DNA of 64,000 nucleotides from Eurosta solidaginis (taxonomy: Eukaryota; Arthropoda; Insecta; Diptera; Tephritidae). A program made the translations under genes and the position numbers. The notes under the pieces were generated by a model that searched no databases, had not been told where the DNA came from, and saw only the letters and a list, made by a program, of their open reading frames with translations. Where the stretch lies: the NCBI RefSeq assembly GCF_040869045.1, contig NC_090323.1, positions 260,590,392 through 260,654,391 of the forward strand, given 5' to 3'. How positions within the stretch are numbered: position 1 is the first letter of the stretch; the number at the start of each line of letters is the position of its first letter. Below are positions 1 through 9,045 of the stretch, one piece after another.

Positions 1-39
1 AAGGAGGATTGATCGTGTGCAGCTCAGATTACAAAATCC

Positions 40-446
40 GGGATGAATTTTAGAGAAGCGTATCATGATCTTAAATCATTACCGACTGAACTATCCGAAA
101 TTCGAGACACTATCTGTGAAGAAGCAAAAGAAAAAGCGAGGTCTCTTTGTGAAAATGGAATATTGATATAGTAAAACGAGTTAGAAGCCCGGACAATCGG
201 CTAGAGATGTTGGTCTTTCCGCAGAATGTGAAATTTCTCGCGTTATGAAAATTTCTCTCGATCGTCTCCAACAAGAAATATGTACGTACAAGATTTACAC
301 GATTAAATGACCTTAATTTTAAATTTGCATTTATCTTAGACGTTGGAAATTTGTTAAGCGAGGATGATAACGACTTAGAAAGAAATTGTAAGAACTTGAG
401 TGAATTTTATAATAAAGATTTCGATGGAACAGGCACAAAAAAATAA
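40..446 (+). pseudogene. hAT transposase fragment (ZMYM1-like, DUF4371 type)
   Basis: Two short plus-strand reading stretches resemble the middle of ZMYM1-like hAT transposases. The first, from the ATG at 43 to a stop at about 171, ends in a KARSLCENG-type motif. The second, 291-446, contains RFTRLNDLNFKFAFILDV followed by CKNLSEFYNKDFDG, which matches in style the 'RF..LN....KF.FLLD...C..L..FY..DFDG' core of that family. Stops and frame changes lie between them, so it is a dead remnant. It runs in the opposite direction to hAT-1 downstream and may be a separate insertion. Family assignment is by remembered motif pattern only. Confidence 0.55.
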
Positions 447-531
447 ATTTCCCCGAGCGCAAAAAAACCTCACTATGTCACTGACCTATTTAGCAAATTA
501 AAGGCAAATCGAATAACGAAAGAATTTTTTA

Positions 532-1036
532 GAATGGACCGTTCCTGGCCCAATACCCGTAAACAAAGAGCGTTAGTACTTATCTAGGCAAAAGTCTTTT
601 TACAACCCAAAGTTCAGGCAAATGGAACAGTGAATTGTATTTGATCGAATAGATCGGTCCCTGATCCACTTCCCAGAAACAAAACTTCACAGAAATACTC
701 TCAGGGTTCGCACAATAAATAGGATTTATTACAATAGATCAGACCCTGGTCAACTTTCCTAAAAGAAAGGAAGAACCCCCATTCCAAAAATCAAGCAAAT
801 CGCACTATAAACTGTTTTATGCAGAATAGGTCGGCCTTGGTCTACTTCCTGAACCAAATTGTGAATCTAAAGCATCCTCAACCTCCCTTGAACACACACA
901 AATTTTTTTATCAAAATCGGTCCAGTCGTTTAGAATGAGTTCAGCGACAAACACGCGTACAGAATAAATATTAAATATGTATAAGATCAATTAAATCTTT
1001 TTAGTGTACAAACATTAGTATGTATATACATATGTA
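532..1036 (+). repeat. Dispersed repeat R1, copy 1
   Basis: Unclassified interspersed repeat recognised because related text recurs at 19096-21345 and 22695-23185. Shared blocks include 'tcctggcccaat', 'ggtccacttcc' and a tail 'ccagtcgtttaga..gagttcag..acaaacacgcgtacagaa'. This copy continues without a break through 'aatattaaatatgtataagatcaa' and so provides the empty-site reference for two LTR insertions in copy 2. It abuts the hAT-1 end at 1037. No coding potential seen. Confidence 0.7.
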
Positions 1037-1468
1037 CAGGGCCGTAGAGAGAAAATACGGGCCAGGGACTAAACAATTTACGGGCCCCCTATAAAAAATC
1101 CACTAATACATTTGATTAATTTGAATTAATGACGTCTCATCATGAATCATTATTGATGGATTACATCAACAAAATTTTTTCCAACATCAACTAAATGATT
1201 TTTGGACTAAGAGCTGAAAATAAAATTAACACAGCATATTTACTATTTATACTGTTTTATTGTAACGTAGAAATAAAATTCTCTTTTGAAAGCCACGTAT
1301 TGTTTTAAATAATCTTTTCTAGTTATTTGGTAACATTTTAGTATATTTCTTATAAATATAATGATTATTATAAATTTTAATTATTCAATATAGAAGGTTC
1401 GGATATCAAAGTGCGGCTTTTCTTGCTTTTTTCGCTGCAAAATTTTTTGTAATAATATCAAAATTTAA

Positions 1469-2118
1469 CTATCTTGCCAAAACGGATTCAACACAAAGCG
1501 CGGCAAGTCTTGAAACTCGCTCTTGAGATGAACACGATCTATGAAAGTTTTTCATACTTGAAAGGACGCTGAAGGAACGTTCTGCACTAGCTACAGTGAC
1601 AGGTATAGTGCAAAAGATACGTAAAGCAACATAAATGTTGGGGAAAATTATATACAAATTTTGAACATAGATGGCATTTAGTAATTCCAATGGTGACAGA
1701 CCTTTATCAAAATTTGCTTCGTAAATGTGTTTCAAGTGAATTATTTCGCATTCTAAGCTTTGAGAAATGTCCAACTTGTATTTTTGCTGTGCTCGCCCGA
1801 ACCGTAGTTTCATCCATGTCTTCAAATTGCCACGGAAAGGAAAACGTCTCGTTCAAATTTCTCATAGCTGCAAATTGTTCAGTAATGCCAGTGATTACCG
1901 AATCAACGATCACCAAGAATGTATTGTTTTTAAAATCAGACTCTGGATCATCCGTAATCATCTCATTTCCATTATCTTCAGAACGTCTTTTGGGTTTTCT
2001 CATTCGAATGTCCGGAAACTTTGGCGAGATGTTCAATTGAGTAGCAACTGTATTGCGTTCTTTTAAAATTGTTTCCCATTGGCTCCTGATCAACTTCATT
2101 TCAGCTAATAAGGCAGCT
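1469..2118 (-). pseudogene. hAT-1 transposase, C-terminal half with dimerisation domain
   Basis: Minus-strand text in two overlapping frames. 2168-1707 gives a linker beginning LAALLAEMKLIRSQWE. 1825-1469 gives the hAT C-terminal dimerisation region, with IPVTVASAERSFSVL and QERVSRLAALCVES. This 'P.T.ASAERSFS...K' signature is the best-known mark of hAT transposases. The frame change between 1707 and 1825 shows the gene is dead. The upstream half lies at 7498-8830, and the reading frame meets across MUL-1 at the target duplication. Confidence 0.8.
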
Positions 2119-2205
2119 AGATGTCGGGGTGCCCCCCACAAATTCAGAAAACAAAATTTCATAAACACATTTTTTCAGAAAGCATTAGTCAGAACCATGA
2201 TACAA
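2119..2205 (+). repeat. Left target duplication and left terminal repeat of MUL-1
   Basis: 2119-2127 is the left copy of the 9-bp duplication. 2128 onward is the left inverted repeat; it pairs with 7421-7488, with one 13-base insertion in the left copy. Confidence 0.7.
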
Positions 2206-2394
2206 AAAATAGAGGTAGTTTCATTTAGTGTGACGTTAGCCACTTGACTTTTGCGGGGACAATGACAATTTCATCCAATACAAGCTACCAGATTGAAAAA
2301 TTGTTACGACTAAATTACTTTCATAGTTATTTTAAATAAAAAAGAAAAAAAATTTGCCCCATGCCTTGAAATTATTTTAATACGAAATATTAGC

Positions 2395-2640
2395 CTAGAA
2401 AAGAAGATTTTTAATAAGTTTTTGAGCTCTCGAAAATTGTTTTGGTCGAAGAAACATGGATTGAAGTATGCAAAGCAAGGGAATTTAACCTTCTTAAGTG
2501 TCGGTATGTTTGCTCAGAACATTTTAAAAAAACATACACGTTTGTCAATTTCTTGCTCAAAGGAGGTCCTTATAAACCTACACCGCAATTTCTTCATAAA
2601 TTGGCTACAAGTTCACATTTTTTATTTATTTTATAATTCA
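2395..2640 (+). pseudogene. Possible THAP zinc-finger fragment
   Basis: A short plus-strand frame contains TWIEVCKAREF, then CRYVCSEHFKK, then a run ending KPTPQF. The order W, C-x-x-x-C-S-E-H-F, then a P-T near a closing hydrophobic residue, is the layout of the second half of a THAP domain, the DNA-binding module of P-element transposases and their relatives. The first Cys pair is not visible and no ATG begins the frame, so this would be a broken remnant. It is the only trace of a possible transposase of MUL-1's own. Weak, since it rests on one short motif. Confidence 0.35.
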
Positions 2641-3261
2641 AGCGTTGTGCTTTAGGAGGGAATTGGTAAACCGTTTTTAGGGACAACAATACCCTGTAGC
2701 TCTGCAGGTTAGCCACTAGTTATGAGAGTGTATTTGCCCGCTGTAACAGAGGTCGCCTTGGGGCAGCCCCGCCTATACACATTCTGTGCCTTTTTAGCAT
2801 TCACAAAGATGTGCAGACTTTCGAGGCACACTTTTTCTCAACATGCCTTGAGAAATATCCACAGTAGGGGCATGATAATAGGGCCATGCTAGAACAACAG
2901 GACTTTTCGTGTATTTTTTTTTTCTGTCTAGGGGTCAAGCTGCCATAAAGATATGAGACATTAACCAATGTATGAGTAATTATTCACTATTTTTCAATAA
3001 AATTGCATGTTTTACTGTATTCTCAATCGATAGACGTACATATATGCACATAAATCGTGCTAAAGCATATTATTATTGTCTCAGATGAACATTGCCTTTT
3101 CATCCTAAAGGAAGTTTCCATCTCGAAAAACCACAATTTCGCCTTAAGCAGTAGCGGTATGGCAACGCTTCTGGCAAAACAACAAACATTATGAAACTTC
3201 AAAAATCCCCAAATACGTCAAAAAATTTTGAGTGGAACTACCTTCTTTTTTGTATCATGGT
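2641..3261. other. No recognised feature
   Basis: Interior of MUL-1. I see no coding motif, array or inverted repeat here; only short AT-rich stretches and scattered low-complexity runs. Confidence 0.5.
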
Positions 3262-3392
3262 CAGAACCCTTTTTTCAGAACGACAAAATTCAGAGGGCAA
3301 AACTCAGACGTCAAATCTCAGAAGTCAAGTTGCAGAAGTCAAATTTCAGAAGGCAAAATTCAGAAGTCAAAATTCAGAAAGTGATCAATCTT
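3262..3392 (+). repeat. Minisatellite of ~12-14 bp units (cagaagtcaaatt-type)
   Basis: About seven diverged units of the form 'cagaa(g/c)tcaaa(a/t)tt'. The block opens TCAGAACCCTTTTTTCAGAA. The same words occur in reverse complement at 7331-7440, including the 20-base opening block exactly, so the two form a 4.2-kb-spaced inverted pair inside MUL-1. The frame open across it is a by-product of the repeat. Confidence 0.7.
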
Positions 3393-3653
3393 TTTCAAAT
3401 GAATTTACAATATTAAAAAAACGAAGTCCTTATATTTTATCTTGCGATATGGCTCGCCTCGAGCTGAAAATTGCTGCAGTTTTGTTTTTGTTATTACATT
3501 TCGTTTTTTATTATACTCAGAGTCAGGGGCGTAACCAGAAAATTGCCTTGGGGGGTTCAAAAAAAAATTTTTTTTTTCAGTTAAATAAATAAAAAAAAAT
3601 TATGTCTTTAGCTTTAACATTAAAGTACGTGTATTTAGAATATGATATGAAAA

Positions 3654-4468
3654 CTTACTTACTTAATTGGCGCTTAACCGTCTAAACGGTTATGGCCGTC
3701 CAACAAGGCGCGCCAGTCGCTCCTTCGCTCCGCCAACCGGCGCCAATTGGTCACACCAAGGGAGTTTAAATCGTTTTCCACCTGGTCCTTCCAACGGAGT
3801 GGGGGCCGCCCTCTACCTCTGCTTCCATAGGCGGGTTCCGATAGAAACACTTTCTTGGCCGGAGCATCATCTTTCATTCGCATAACATGGCCTAGCCAGC
3901 GCAGCCGCTGCGTTTTAATTCGCTGGACTATGTTGATGTCTGCGTATAGCTCGTACAGCTCATCATTAAATCTTCTTCGGTACTCGCCATCGCCAACGCG
4001 TAGAGGTCCATAAATCTTTCGAAGAACTTTTCTCTCGAACACTCCCAAAGCCGCTTCATCTGCTGTTGTCATGGTCCATGCTTCTGCCCCATATAGCAGG
4101 CCGGGGACGATAAGTGACTTGTAGAGTATGATTTTCGTTCGCCGAGAGAGGACTTTACTTTTCAATTGCCTACCTAGTCCAAAGTAGCATTTATTGGCAA
4201 GATTGATTCTTCGCTGGATTTCAGTGCTGATGTTGTTGCTAATGTTGATGCTGGTTCCCAAATAAACGAAGTCTTTTACTATTTCGAAATTATGGCTGCC
4301 AACAGTAGCGTGGTTGCCAAGGCGCATATGCGCTGACTCTTTGCTCGATGACAGCAGGTACTTCGTTTTGTCCTCATTCACCATCAAACCCATCTTTACC
4401 GCTTCTTTTTCCAGCTTGGAGTAAGCAGTACTAACAGCGCGGGTGTTTAGGCCGATGATATCAATGTC
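3654..4468 (-). mobile_element. LINE-1, 5'-truncated non-LTR retrotransposon (RTE-like)
   Basis: A 5'-truncated insertion, open in one frame from 4468 to a stop at 3674. It covers the end of a reverse transcriptase and the C-terminal region: MGLMVNEDKTKYL, then FVYLGTSI, LLYGAEAWTM, ERKVLRKIYGP, RLRWLGHVMRM and GRGRPPLRWKDQVE. The 5' cut falls just after the YADD region. The 3' tail is an (AAGT)n run at 3654. An exact 14-bp duplication, ATATGATATGAAAA, flanks it at 3640-3653 and 4469-4482. The intact frame and perfect duplication make it one of the younger insertions in this nest. A 100-bp tail of the same family lies at 26905-27005. Clade RTE is my best guess from the C-terminal motif style. 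Confidence 0.85.
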
Positions 4469-4490
4469 ATATGATATGAAAAAGGTTACA

Positions 4491-4745
4491 TTAAAAACTC
4501 AAGCGCATCCGTCGGCCTTTCTTTGCCATTTCATCTAAAACTTCATCAACGGTAACAATTTGATCACGGTGGATGCTTAGTGATGCACAGCCATTCAATC
4601 GATTTTCACTCATCGTGTTTCTCAAATATTTTTTAATCAGCCTAAGAGTTCAAATAGATCTCTCGTTCGTTGCCGTTATTACTGGAAGCGTACACAAGAT
4701 TTTCAAAAACATGTGAACATTAGGAAAAGCCACAGAATCGCATTC
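4491..4745 (-). pseudogene. hAT-2 transposase C-terminus
   Basis: Minus-strand frame with LCTLPVITATNERSI, an in-frame TGA, then TLRLIKKYLRNTMSENRLNG, CASLSIHRD and a final KKGRRMRL before a TAA at 4491-4493. This is the hAT dimerisation region in the style of the 'repressor of the inhibitor of protein kinase'/ZMYM1 group, where the usual text is 'LP.T.A..ERSFS.LR.IK.YLR..M...RL.GLA...IHRD'. The TGA sits where the conserved Ser-Phe-Ser should be. Only the last ~85 codons remain. Confidence 0.7.
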
Positions 4746-4904
4746 CTGTAATATTAATCATAGGTAAATTGATAAAAAAAAAAACAAACCGAAGTAGAAT
4801 TCAGGCTTTTTGAGCCTATGCATGAGATCTAACGTATACGTGTATAAAATTCAAAAGAAAGAAACTGATCGAATAGAAAAAAATTTTATTTAAAAAAGTC
4901 ATAT

Positions 4905-5758
4905 CTACACGGAAAAAACACATTTTAAAATGTAAAAAACATATTATTTTTTCATTTATCAAATAATTTAAATTTTACATTTTTGAATTGTGTTTTTGAT
5001 ATAAAAAAAAAAATTTAGATATTACATTATAATACTGTGTTTTCCACATGGAAAATAATTACAAATTTGGATTATTTTTCAAAATAGGAAATGTGTACTT
5101 CGAAAAAATGCTGTAAATTTAACATTAAATGTAGAGAATAAAATCAAAGCACGAAAATTAGAATCCTTTAGTTCGGCAAACAAACAGAATCGTAAGCAAT
5201 ATTTATATATATGTTTATATATAGCTTGTCGCCGTGACGTAAGGGCAAAAGAATTATGCAAATATTCAGACGCATGGAGTTTTCATATTTGCCTTTTCAT
5301 TCCGATGAATGTAATCGCGGTTGAGGCAAACGAACAAACGCCTGAATTGATTATATTCACGCATGCAATAAGTTGGTTGATTTTAAATCAATGTCGATTA
5401 TGTTCATTTAAGCAAGTTGGATCATTGAACACGATCATGTTGCCGAATGTAATCGAACGTTATTGTGTTCGATTTTTGCTGTTCTCTGATATGTATGTAG
5501 ATGGTTGTTAGGCAAATTTACAAGGAAACTTCTTTATGAAATTATAGTAAAAGTTAACATGTACATTTGTATATTTAACAAATTGCAGAATTATTATGAA
5601 ACAGAATATGATTAAAATATAAGTGTTCACTTCGTGCATACATATGCTTGCATATTAAAAATATAATATAACTAACAAAGTAAACACGTGCAGAATTATA
5701 AAGAAATTTATTAACATAGACATAAAAACATCAAATATTTGAATTGTAACGACATAAA
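4905..5758. other. AT-rich stretch, no gene; possible small MITE near 4911-5065
   Basis: 'tacacggaaaaaacac' at about 4909 and 'ctgtgttttccacatgg' at about 5035 form a loose inverted pair around a very AT-rich core, so a MITE is possible but unproven. From 5066 to 5758 I see no motif, array or believable coding frame. Confidence 0.3.
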
Positions 5759-7155
5759 CAAATCATCAGTATCGAAAAAAAATTTGATTGAGCCATGTCC
5801 GTCCGTCTGTCCGTTAACACGATAACTTGAGTAAATATTGAGATATCTTAACCAAATTTGGTACACGAATTTATCCGGACGCATAATAGATTGGTATTGA
5901 AAATGAGCGAAATCGGATGATAACCACGGCCACTTTTTATATATATAACATTTTGGAAAACACAAAAAACCTGATTATTTATTATTATTTAAATAATACA
6001 CCTGGAATGTTGAAACTTGACGTGTGGACTGATATTGAGACTCTTGATAAAAATTTGAAAAAAAATAAAAAATGTTTAAATGGGCGTGGCACCGCCCACT
6101 TGAGATAAAATCAATTTTACAAATATTATTAATCATAAATCAAAAATCGTTAAACCCATCGTACAAAATTTGGCAGAGAGGTTGCCTTTACTATAAGGAA
6201 TGCTATGAAGAAAAATTAACGAAATCGGTTAAGGACCACGCCCACTTTTATATAAAAGTGTTTAAAAGGGTCGTGGACGAATAAAATAAGCTATATCTTT
6301 GCAAAAAAGAGCTTTATATCAATGGTATTTCTTTTTCCAAGTGGATTTATAACAATAAATAGGAAAAACTTTAAATTTTAAAAAATGGGCGTGGCACTGC
6401 CTCTTTTATGACTAAGCAATTTTCTTTGTTTCGGGAGCCATAATTCGAAGAAAAATTAATGGGTCTTAATAAAATTTGGTACACAAATTTTCCCTATAAA
6501 ATAAATAAATAAATGTAAGGCGCGATAACCTCCGAAGAGATCTAAGGCCGAGCTTCTCTTCCAATTTGCGCCGTGCTCCTCTTGATTTTCCCTACAAACT
6601 GGCCGGACGGGACCCACATGTTTTATGCCTATGCAAGGCAGATGAGTTTTCACTGAGAGTTTTTCATGACAGAAATACACCCGGAGCGCTTGCCAAACAC
6701 TCCCGAGGGGGACCCCGCTTAGAAATATTTTCTTCTAATTGAAAAACCTTATTTCTAAAATTTTGATGTTGGTTTGCCCGGGGTGTGAACCCAGGGCATA
6801 CGGTGTGGTTGGCGGAGCACGCTACCATCACACCACGGTGGCCGCCCTATAGTAGGAAATATTTCTAGAAAAAATGGAAGAATTCGGTTAAAGACCATGC
6901 CCACTTTTATATAAAATATTTTTAAAAGGGTCGTAGACGAAAAAAATAAGCTATAAGTTAACAAAAAATTGTTTTGAATCAATAATATTTCACTTATCAA
7001 GTTTTACTGTAAGAGGAAATGGGGAGACATTTTTTTTAACGGGCGGTGCAACGTGTTATGTAGAAAAGTAATTTATCTGAAACGAAATGTACAATTGAAG
7101 CTCACGCTGAGTATATAATGTTCGGTTACACGCGAAATTAGACACCTTTACTTGT
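5759..7155 (+). mobile_element. HEL-2 copy 1 (rolling-circle-like repeat, left-truncated)
   Basis: Matches 62760 onward nearly base for base: 'catcagtatcgaaaaaaa', 'atgtccgtccgtctgtccg', 'gggcgtggcaccgcccact', 'gggtcgtggacgaataaaat'. The right end has CACGCTGAGTAT (7102-7113), the reverse complement of the intact left end of copy 2. It is followed by a GTTCGG.TACAC.CGAA-type hairpin and 'ctttacttgtt'. The left end is missing. It shares this end architecture with HEL-1. A SINE lies within it. Confidence 0.7.
6499..6844 (-). mobile_element. tRNA-derived SINE, copy 1
   Basis: Read on the minus strand, the head is 'gccaccgtggtgtgatggtag' with an A-box-like TGGTAGCGTGC and a B-box-like GGTTCACACCC, as in a tRNA-type RNA polymerase III promoter. 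A conserved body follows ('agagaagctcggcctta', 'cttcggaggttatcgcgcc') and it ends in a (TTTA)n tail. CCCTATA flanks it at 6492-6498 and 6845-6851. Other copies are at 14613-14960 and 63507-63866. Confidence 0.75.
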
Positions 7156-7330
7156 TTTATTTATGAAATTAAATATGTTAGCGTGTGTCCTAAACGCACT
7201 TCGGATGACGCTGTGCCACCTTTCATTAGAATTAGTTGTACGGACTTCACCCAATTTGGTGATATTATACATATTTCATAATTCGATTTGATATAACGCC
7301 TTCTTTCGACGTTGCTGTGTTCCAGACTGA

Positions 7331-7440
7331 AAAAAATCAGAAGCCAAAATTCAGAAAGTAATCAGACAGCAAAAAAACATAATATTGTGACTTCTGAAAT
7401 TTGACTTCTTAATTTTGGCTTTCTGAAAAAAGGGTTCTGA
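7331..7440 (-). repeat. Inverted partner of the 3262-3392 minisatellite
   Basis: Contains 'tcagaagccaaaattcagaa' and then the reversed words 'gacttctgaaatttgac' and 'ttctgaaaaaagggttctga'. The arm is itself partly palindromic. It could be part of a foldback-like end of MUL-1. Confidence 0.6.
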
Positions 7441-7497
7441 TTAATGTTTTCTGAAAAAATGTTTGTTTATGAATTTACGGGGGGAACCAGCTGTCGG
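7421..7497 (-). repeat. Right terminal repeat and right target duplication of MUL-1
   Basis: Reverse complement of the left end: GGTTCCCCCCGTAAATTC, then 'ataaacaaacattttttcag'. The duplication follows at 7489-7497. Immediately inside lies a block, reading 'ttctgaaaaaagggttctga', that inversely matches 3262-3281. Confidence 0.7.
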
Positions 7498-8830
7498 ACC
7501 ACAACATCTGCGGTGGCGTCTCTAGCTTGGAGTACGACGTTTCTTTCATTAATGGTAGTCAGTATTTTGAACCAAATTGAGGCTAGCAAGATACATTCTA
7601 ACTTGATGTATTTGAGAATGCCGGTAACATCGCCGTATGCTTGCGCAGTCAAATTTGGCTTTTGGCTGAAAGACTATGAAGAGAGATCGGTACATTTTTG
7701 AGGATGTCCCATCGTTGTGAAGTGCTGCTGAAAATAGTAAAACATTTTTGTACAACTCCGAAAAAAGAATTGCAGCCGTACAACGTTCTGCAGCATCAAC
7801 ACCACATAAACTGAGAATATGGGTTGCACAAGGCGAGTAATCAGCATTCGAGTTTTTGTCGAGAGTATGACGTAGTGCTCCGCTTTAAGCTTCTTGCATA
7901 TTGGCGCCGTTATCGTACCCTTGTGCACGATAATCTTTTAATGGGATTTCATGTTTACCTAGAGTATGGCAAATTAGATCAACGATTTTCTGACCAGATG
8001 TATGGTTACAATTCACAAAAGCCAAAAACCGTTCTTGAATTTTAAAATTTGTTGCAATCGAATTGAAATGGAGTTAACGAAAAATGAACGTAGTCAACGT
8101 GACTAGCATCAGGCATAGCATCAACGATAATAGCAGGCTTTCTTGCCTTGATCTAATATAGTTTCCCTCACGTGCTTTGCGCAAATTTCTATAAACTTGT
8201 TCTGAATATCTGGGGAGAGATAGTGAACTTGTAAACGTTTGTGCTGCTGTTGTGAAATCCTAACTTTCTCCAAATGATCTCTAAGTATCGGATCATAATG
8301 GCATATGAGATTTTAGATGCCCAAAAAATGTCCATCGTTTCGTTCAACAAGATATATACCTTCGCCTTGAAAGCTAGACCTTTTTCACCCAAAAATAAAA
8401 TAGTGTCCAAAATTCTATATAAAATTTCTTTCCACTTTTGAGTTTCAGAGATAAGTGTATCAATTGTAGCCTCGTTTTGAATTAGATTTTGTAAAGATCG
8501 CCATTGAATATAACATTTAATGTGATCTTGATAATTTTCGTGTGATGGCAGTTTATCGTATAGCTTCTTCCATACATAGAATTTCGAATATCCGCACAAC
8601 AAATTTTAGGTCGATTTAAAGTATTGGTACTTAACAAACGACATGGTAGGCAATAACTTGACTTCTTCAGATCGCAAAAACTCATTATTCACGGTACCGA
8701 TATCAAAGTCGTTTAAATAATCTGCACTTTGATACAGAGTTGGTGGTATTGTTGGAAGACTTTTTGAAAATGAACCTTCATCAGTGTCACCACGAAAACT
8801 TTACGATATCGGATCCATGTAAACATACAT
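7498..8830 (-). pseudogene. hAT-1 transposase, N-terminal and central part (DUF4371 type)
   Basis: The N-terminal region is visible from about 8825, with a phase containing TLYQSADYLNDFDIG. Next comes 8602-8189, with KLPSHENYQDHIKCYIQW, TQKWKEILYRILDTILFLGEKGLAF and LEIIWRKLGFH, which is the DUF4371 segment of ZMYM1-like transposases. Further fragments to 7498 include FFFGVVQKCFTIFSSTSQRW and SIWFKILTTINERNVVLQARDAT. Several frame changes occur. The reading meets the C-terminal half at 2118 across the MUL-1 insertion. Confidence 0.8.
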
Positions 8831-9045
8831 TTTTGTTTGCTGTTTTTATTGCCTCCTCAGGACCAGGCAAAAAATTATTATCAATATTCGATGCTTTTGA
8901 AATTTGGCTTAAAATATGCACATGGAACAACTAAAGACTCTCCTGAATTAAAAAAATTTCTTAGTACCTCCAAATCGCGGCCCCCTGAGAAACCCCGGGC
9001 ACGGGGGAATCCCCCATCCCCCCTCCCCCTATCTCGCCGGGCCTG

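Larger units (their letters stand above)
3524..4760 (-). mobile_element. hAT-2 relic, 3' end with LINE-1 inside
   Basis: A hAT-like terminus CAGGGGCGTAACC starts at 3524. About 130 bases inward, once LINE-1 and its duplication are removed, comes the C-terminus of a minus-strand hAT transposase (4491-4745). The other end was not found. It differs in sequence from hAT-1 and is a separate family. Confidence 0.5.
2128..7488. mobile_element. MUL-1, 5.36-kb inverted-repeat element with 9-bp target duplication
   Basis: The ends are imperfect inverted repeats. The left begins GGTGCCCCCCACAAATTC and the right, reversed, begins GGTTCCCCCCGTAAATTC. Similarity continues inward past 'cattttttcagaaa.cattaatcagaacc' for about 75 bases. 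The flanks carry AGATGTCGG (2119-2127) and AGCTGTCGG (7489-7497), a 9-bp duplication with one difference. It sits in the hAT-1 transposase gene. Long inverted repeats with 9-bp duplications fit the Mutator-like (MULE) superfamily, but no MULE transposase was recognised, so the class is inferred. It carries the THAP-like fragment, hAT-2, LINE-1, HEL-2 and a SINE, so much of its length is secondary insertion. Confidence 0.7.
1037..9045 (-). mobile_element. hAT-1, decayed hAT DNA transposon split by MUL-1
   Basis: The left end begins CAGGGCCGTAGAG at 1037. The right end, read on the other strand from 9045, begins CAGGCCCGGCGAG. These are short imperfect terminal inverted repeats with the CAG start usual for hAT elements. 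Between them lies a minus-strand ZMYM1-like transposase cut in two by the 5.36-kb MUL-1. Removing MUL-1 and its 9-bp duplication leaves about 2.6 kb, a normal size for a hAT element with one gene. The 8-bp flanks (1029-1036 and 9046-9053) do not match. The sides also belong to different repeats (R1 and R2), so later recombination or decay is likely. Confidence 0.65.

Noticed and set aside
6780..6844. Functional tRNA gene
   Set aside because: The A- and B-box-like words belong to the head of a SINE repeated three times in the window; no full cloverleaf is apparent.
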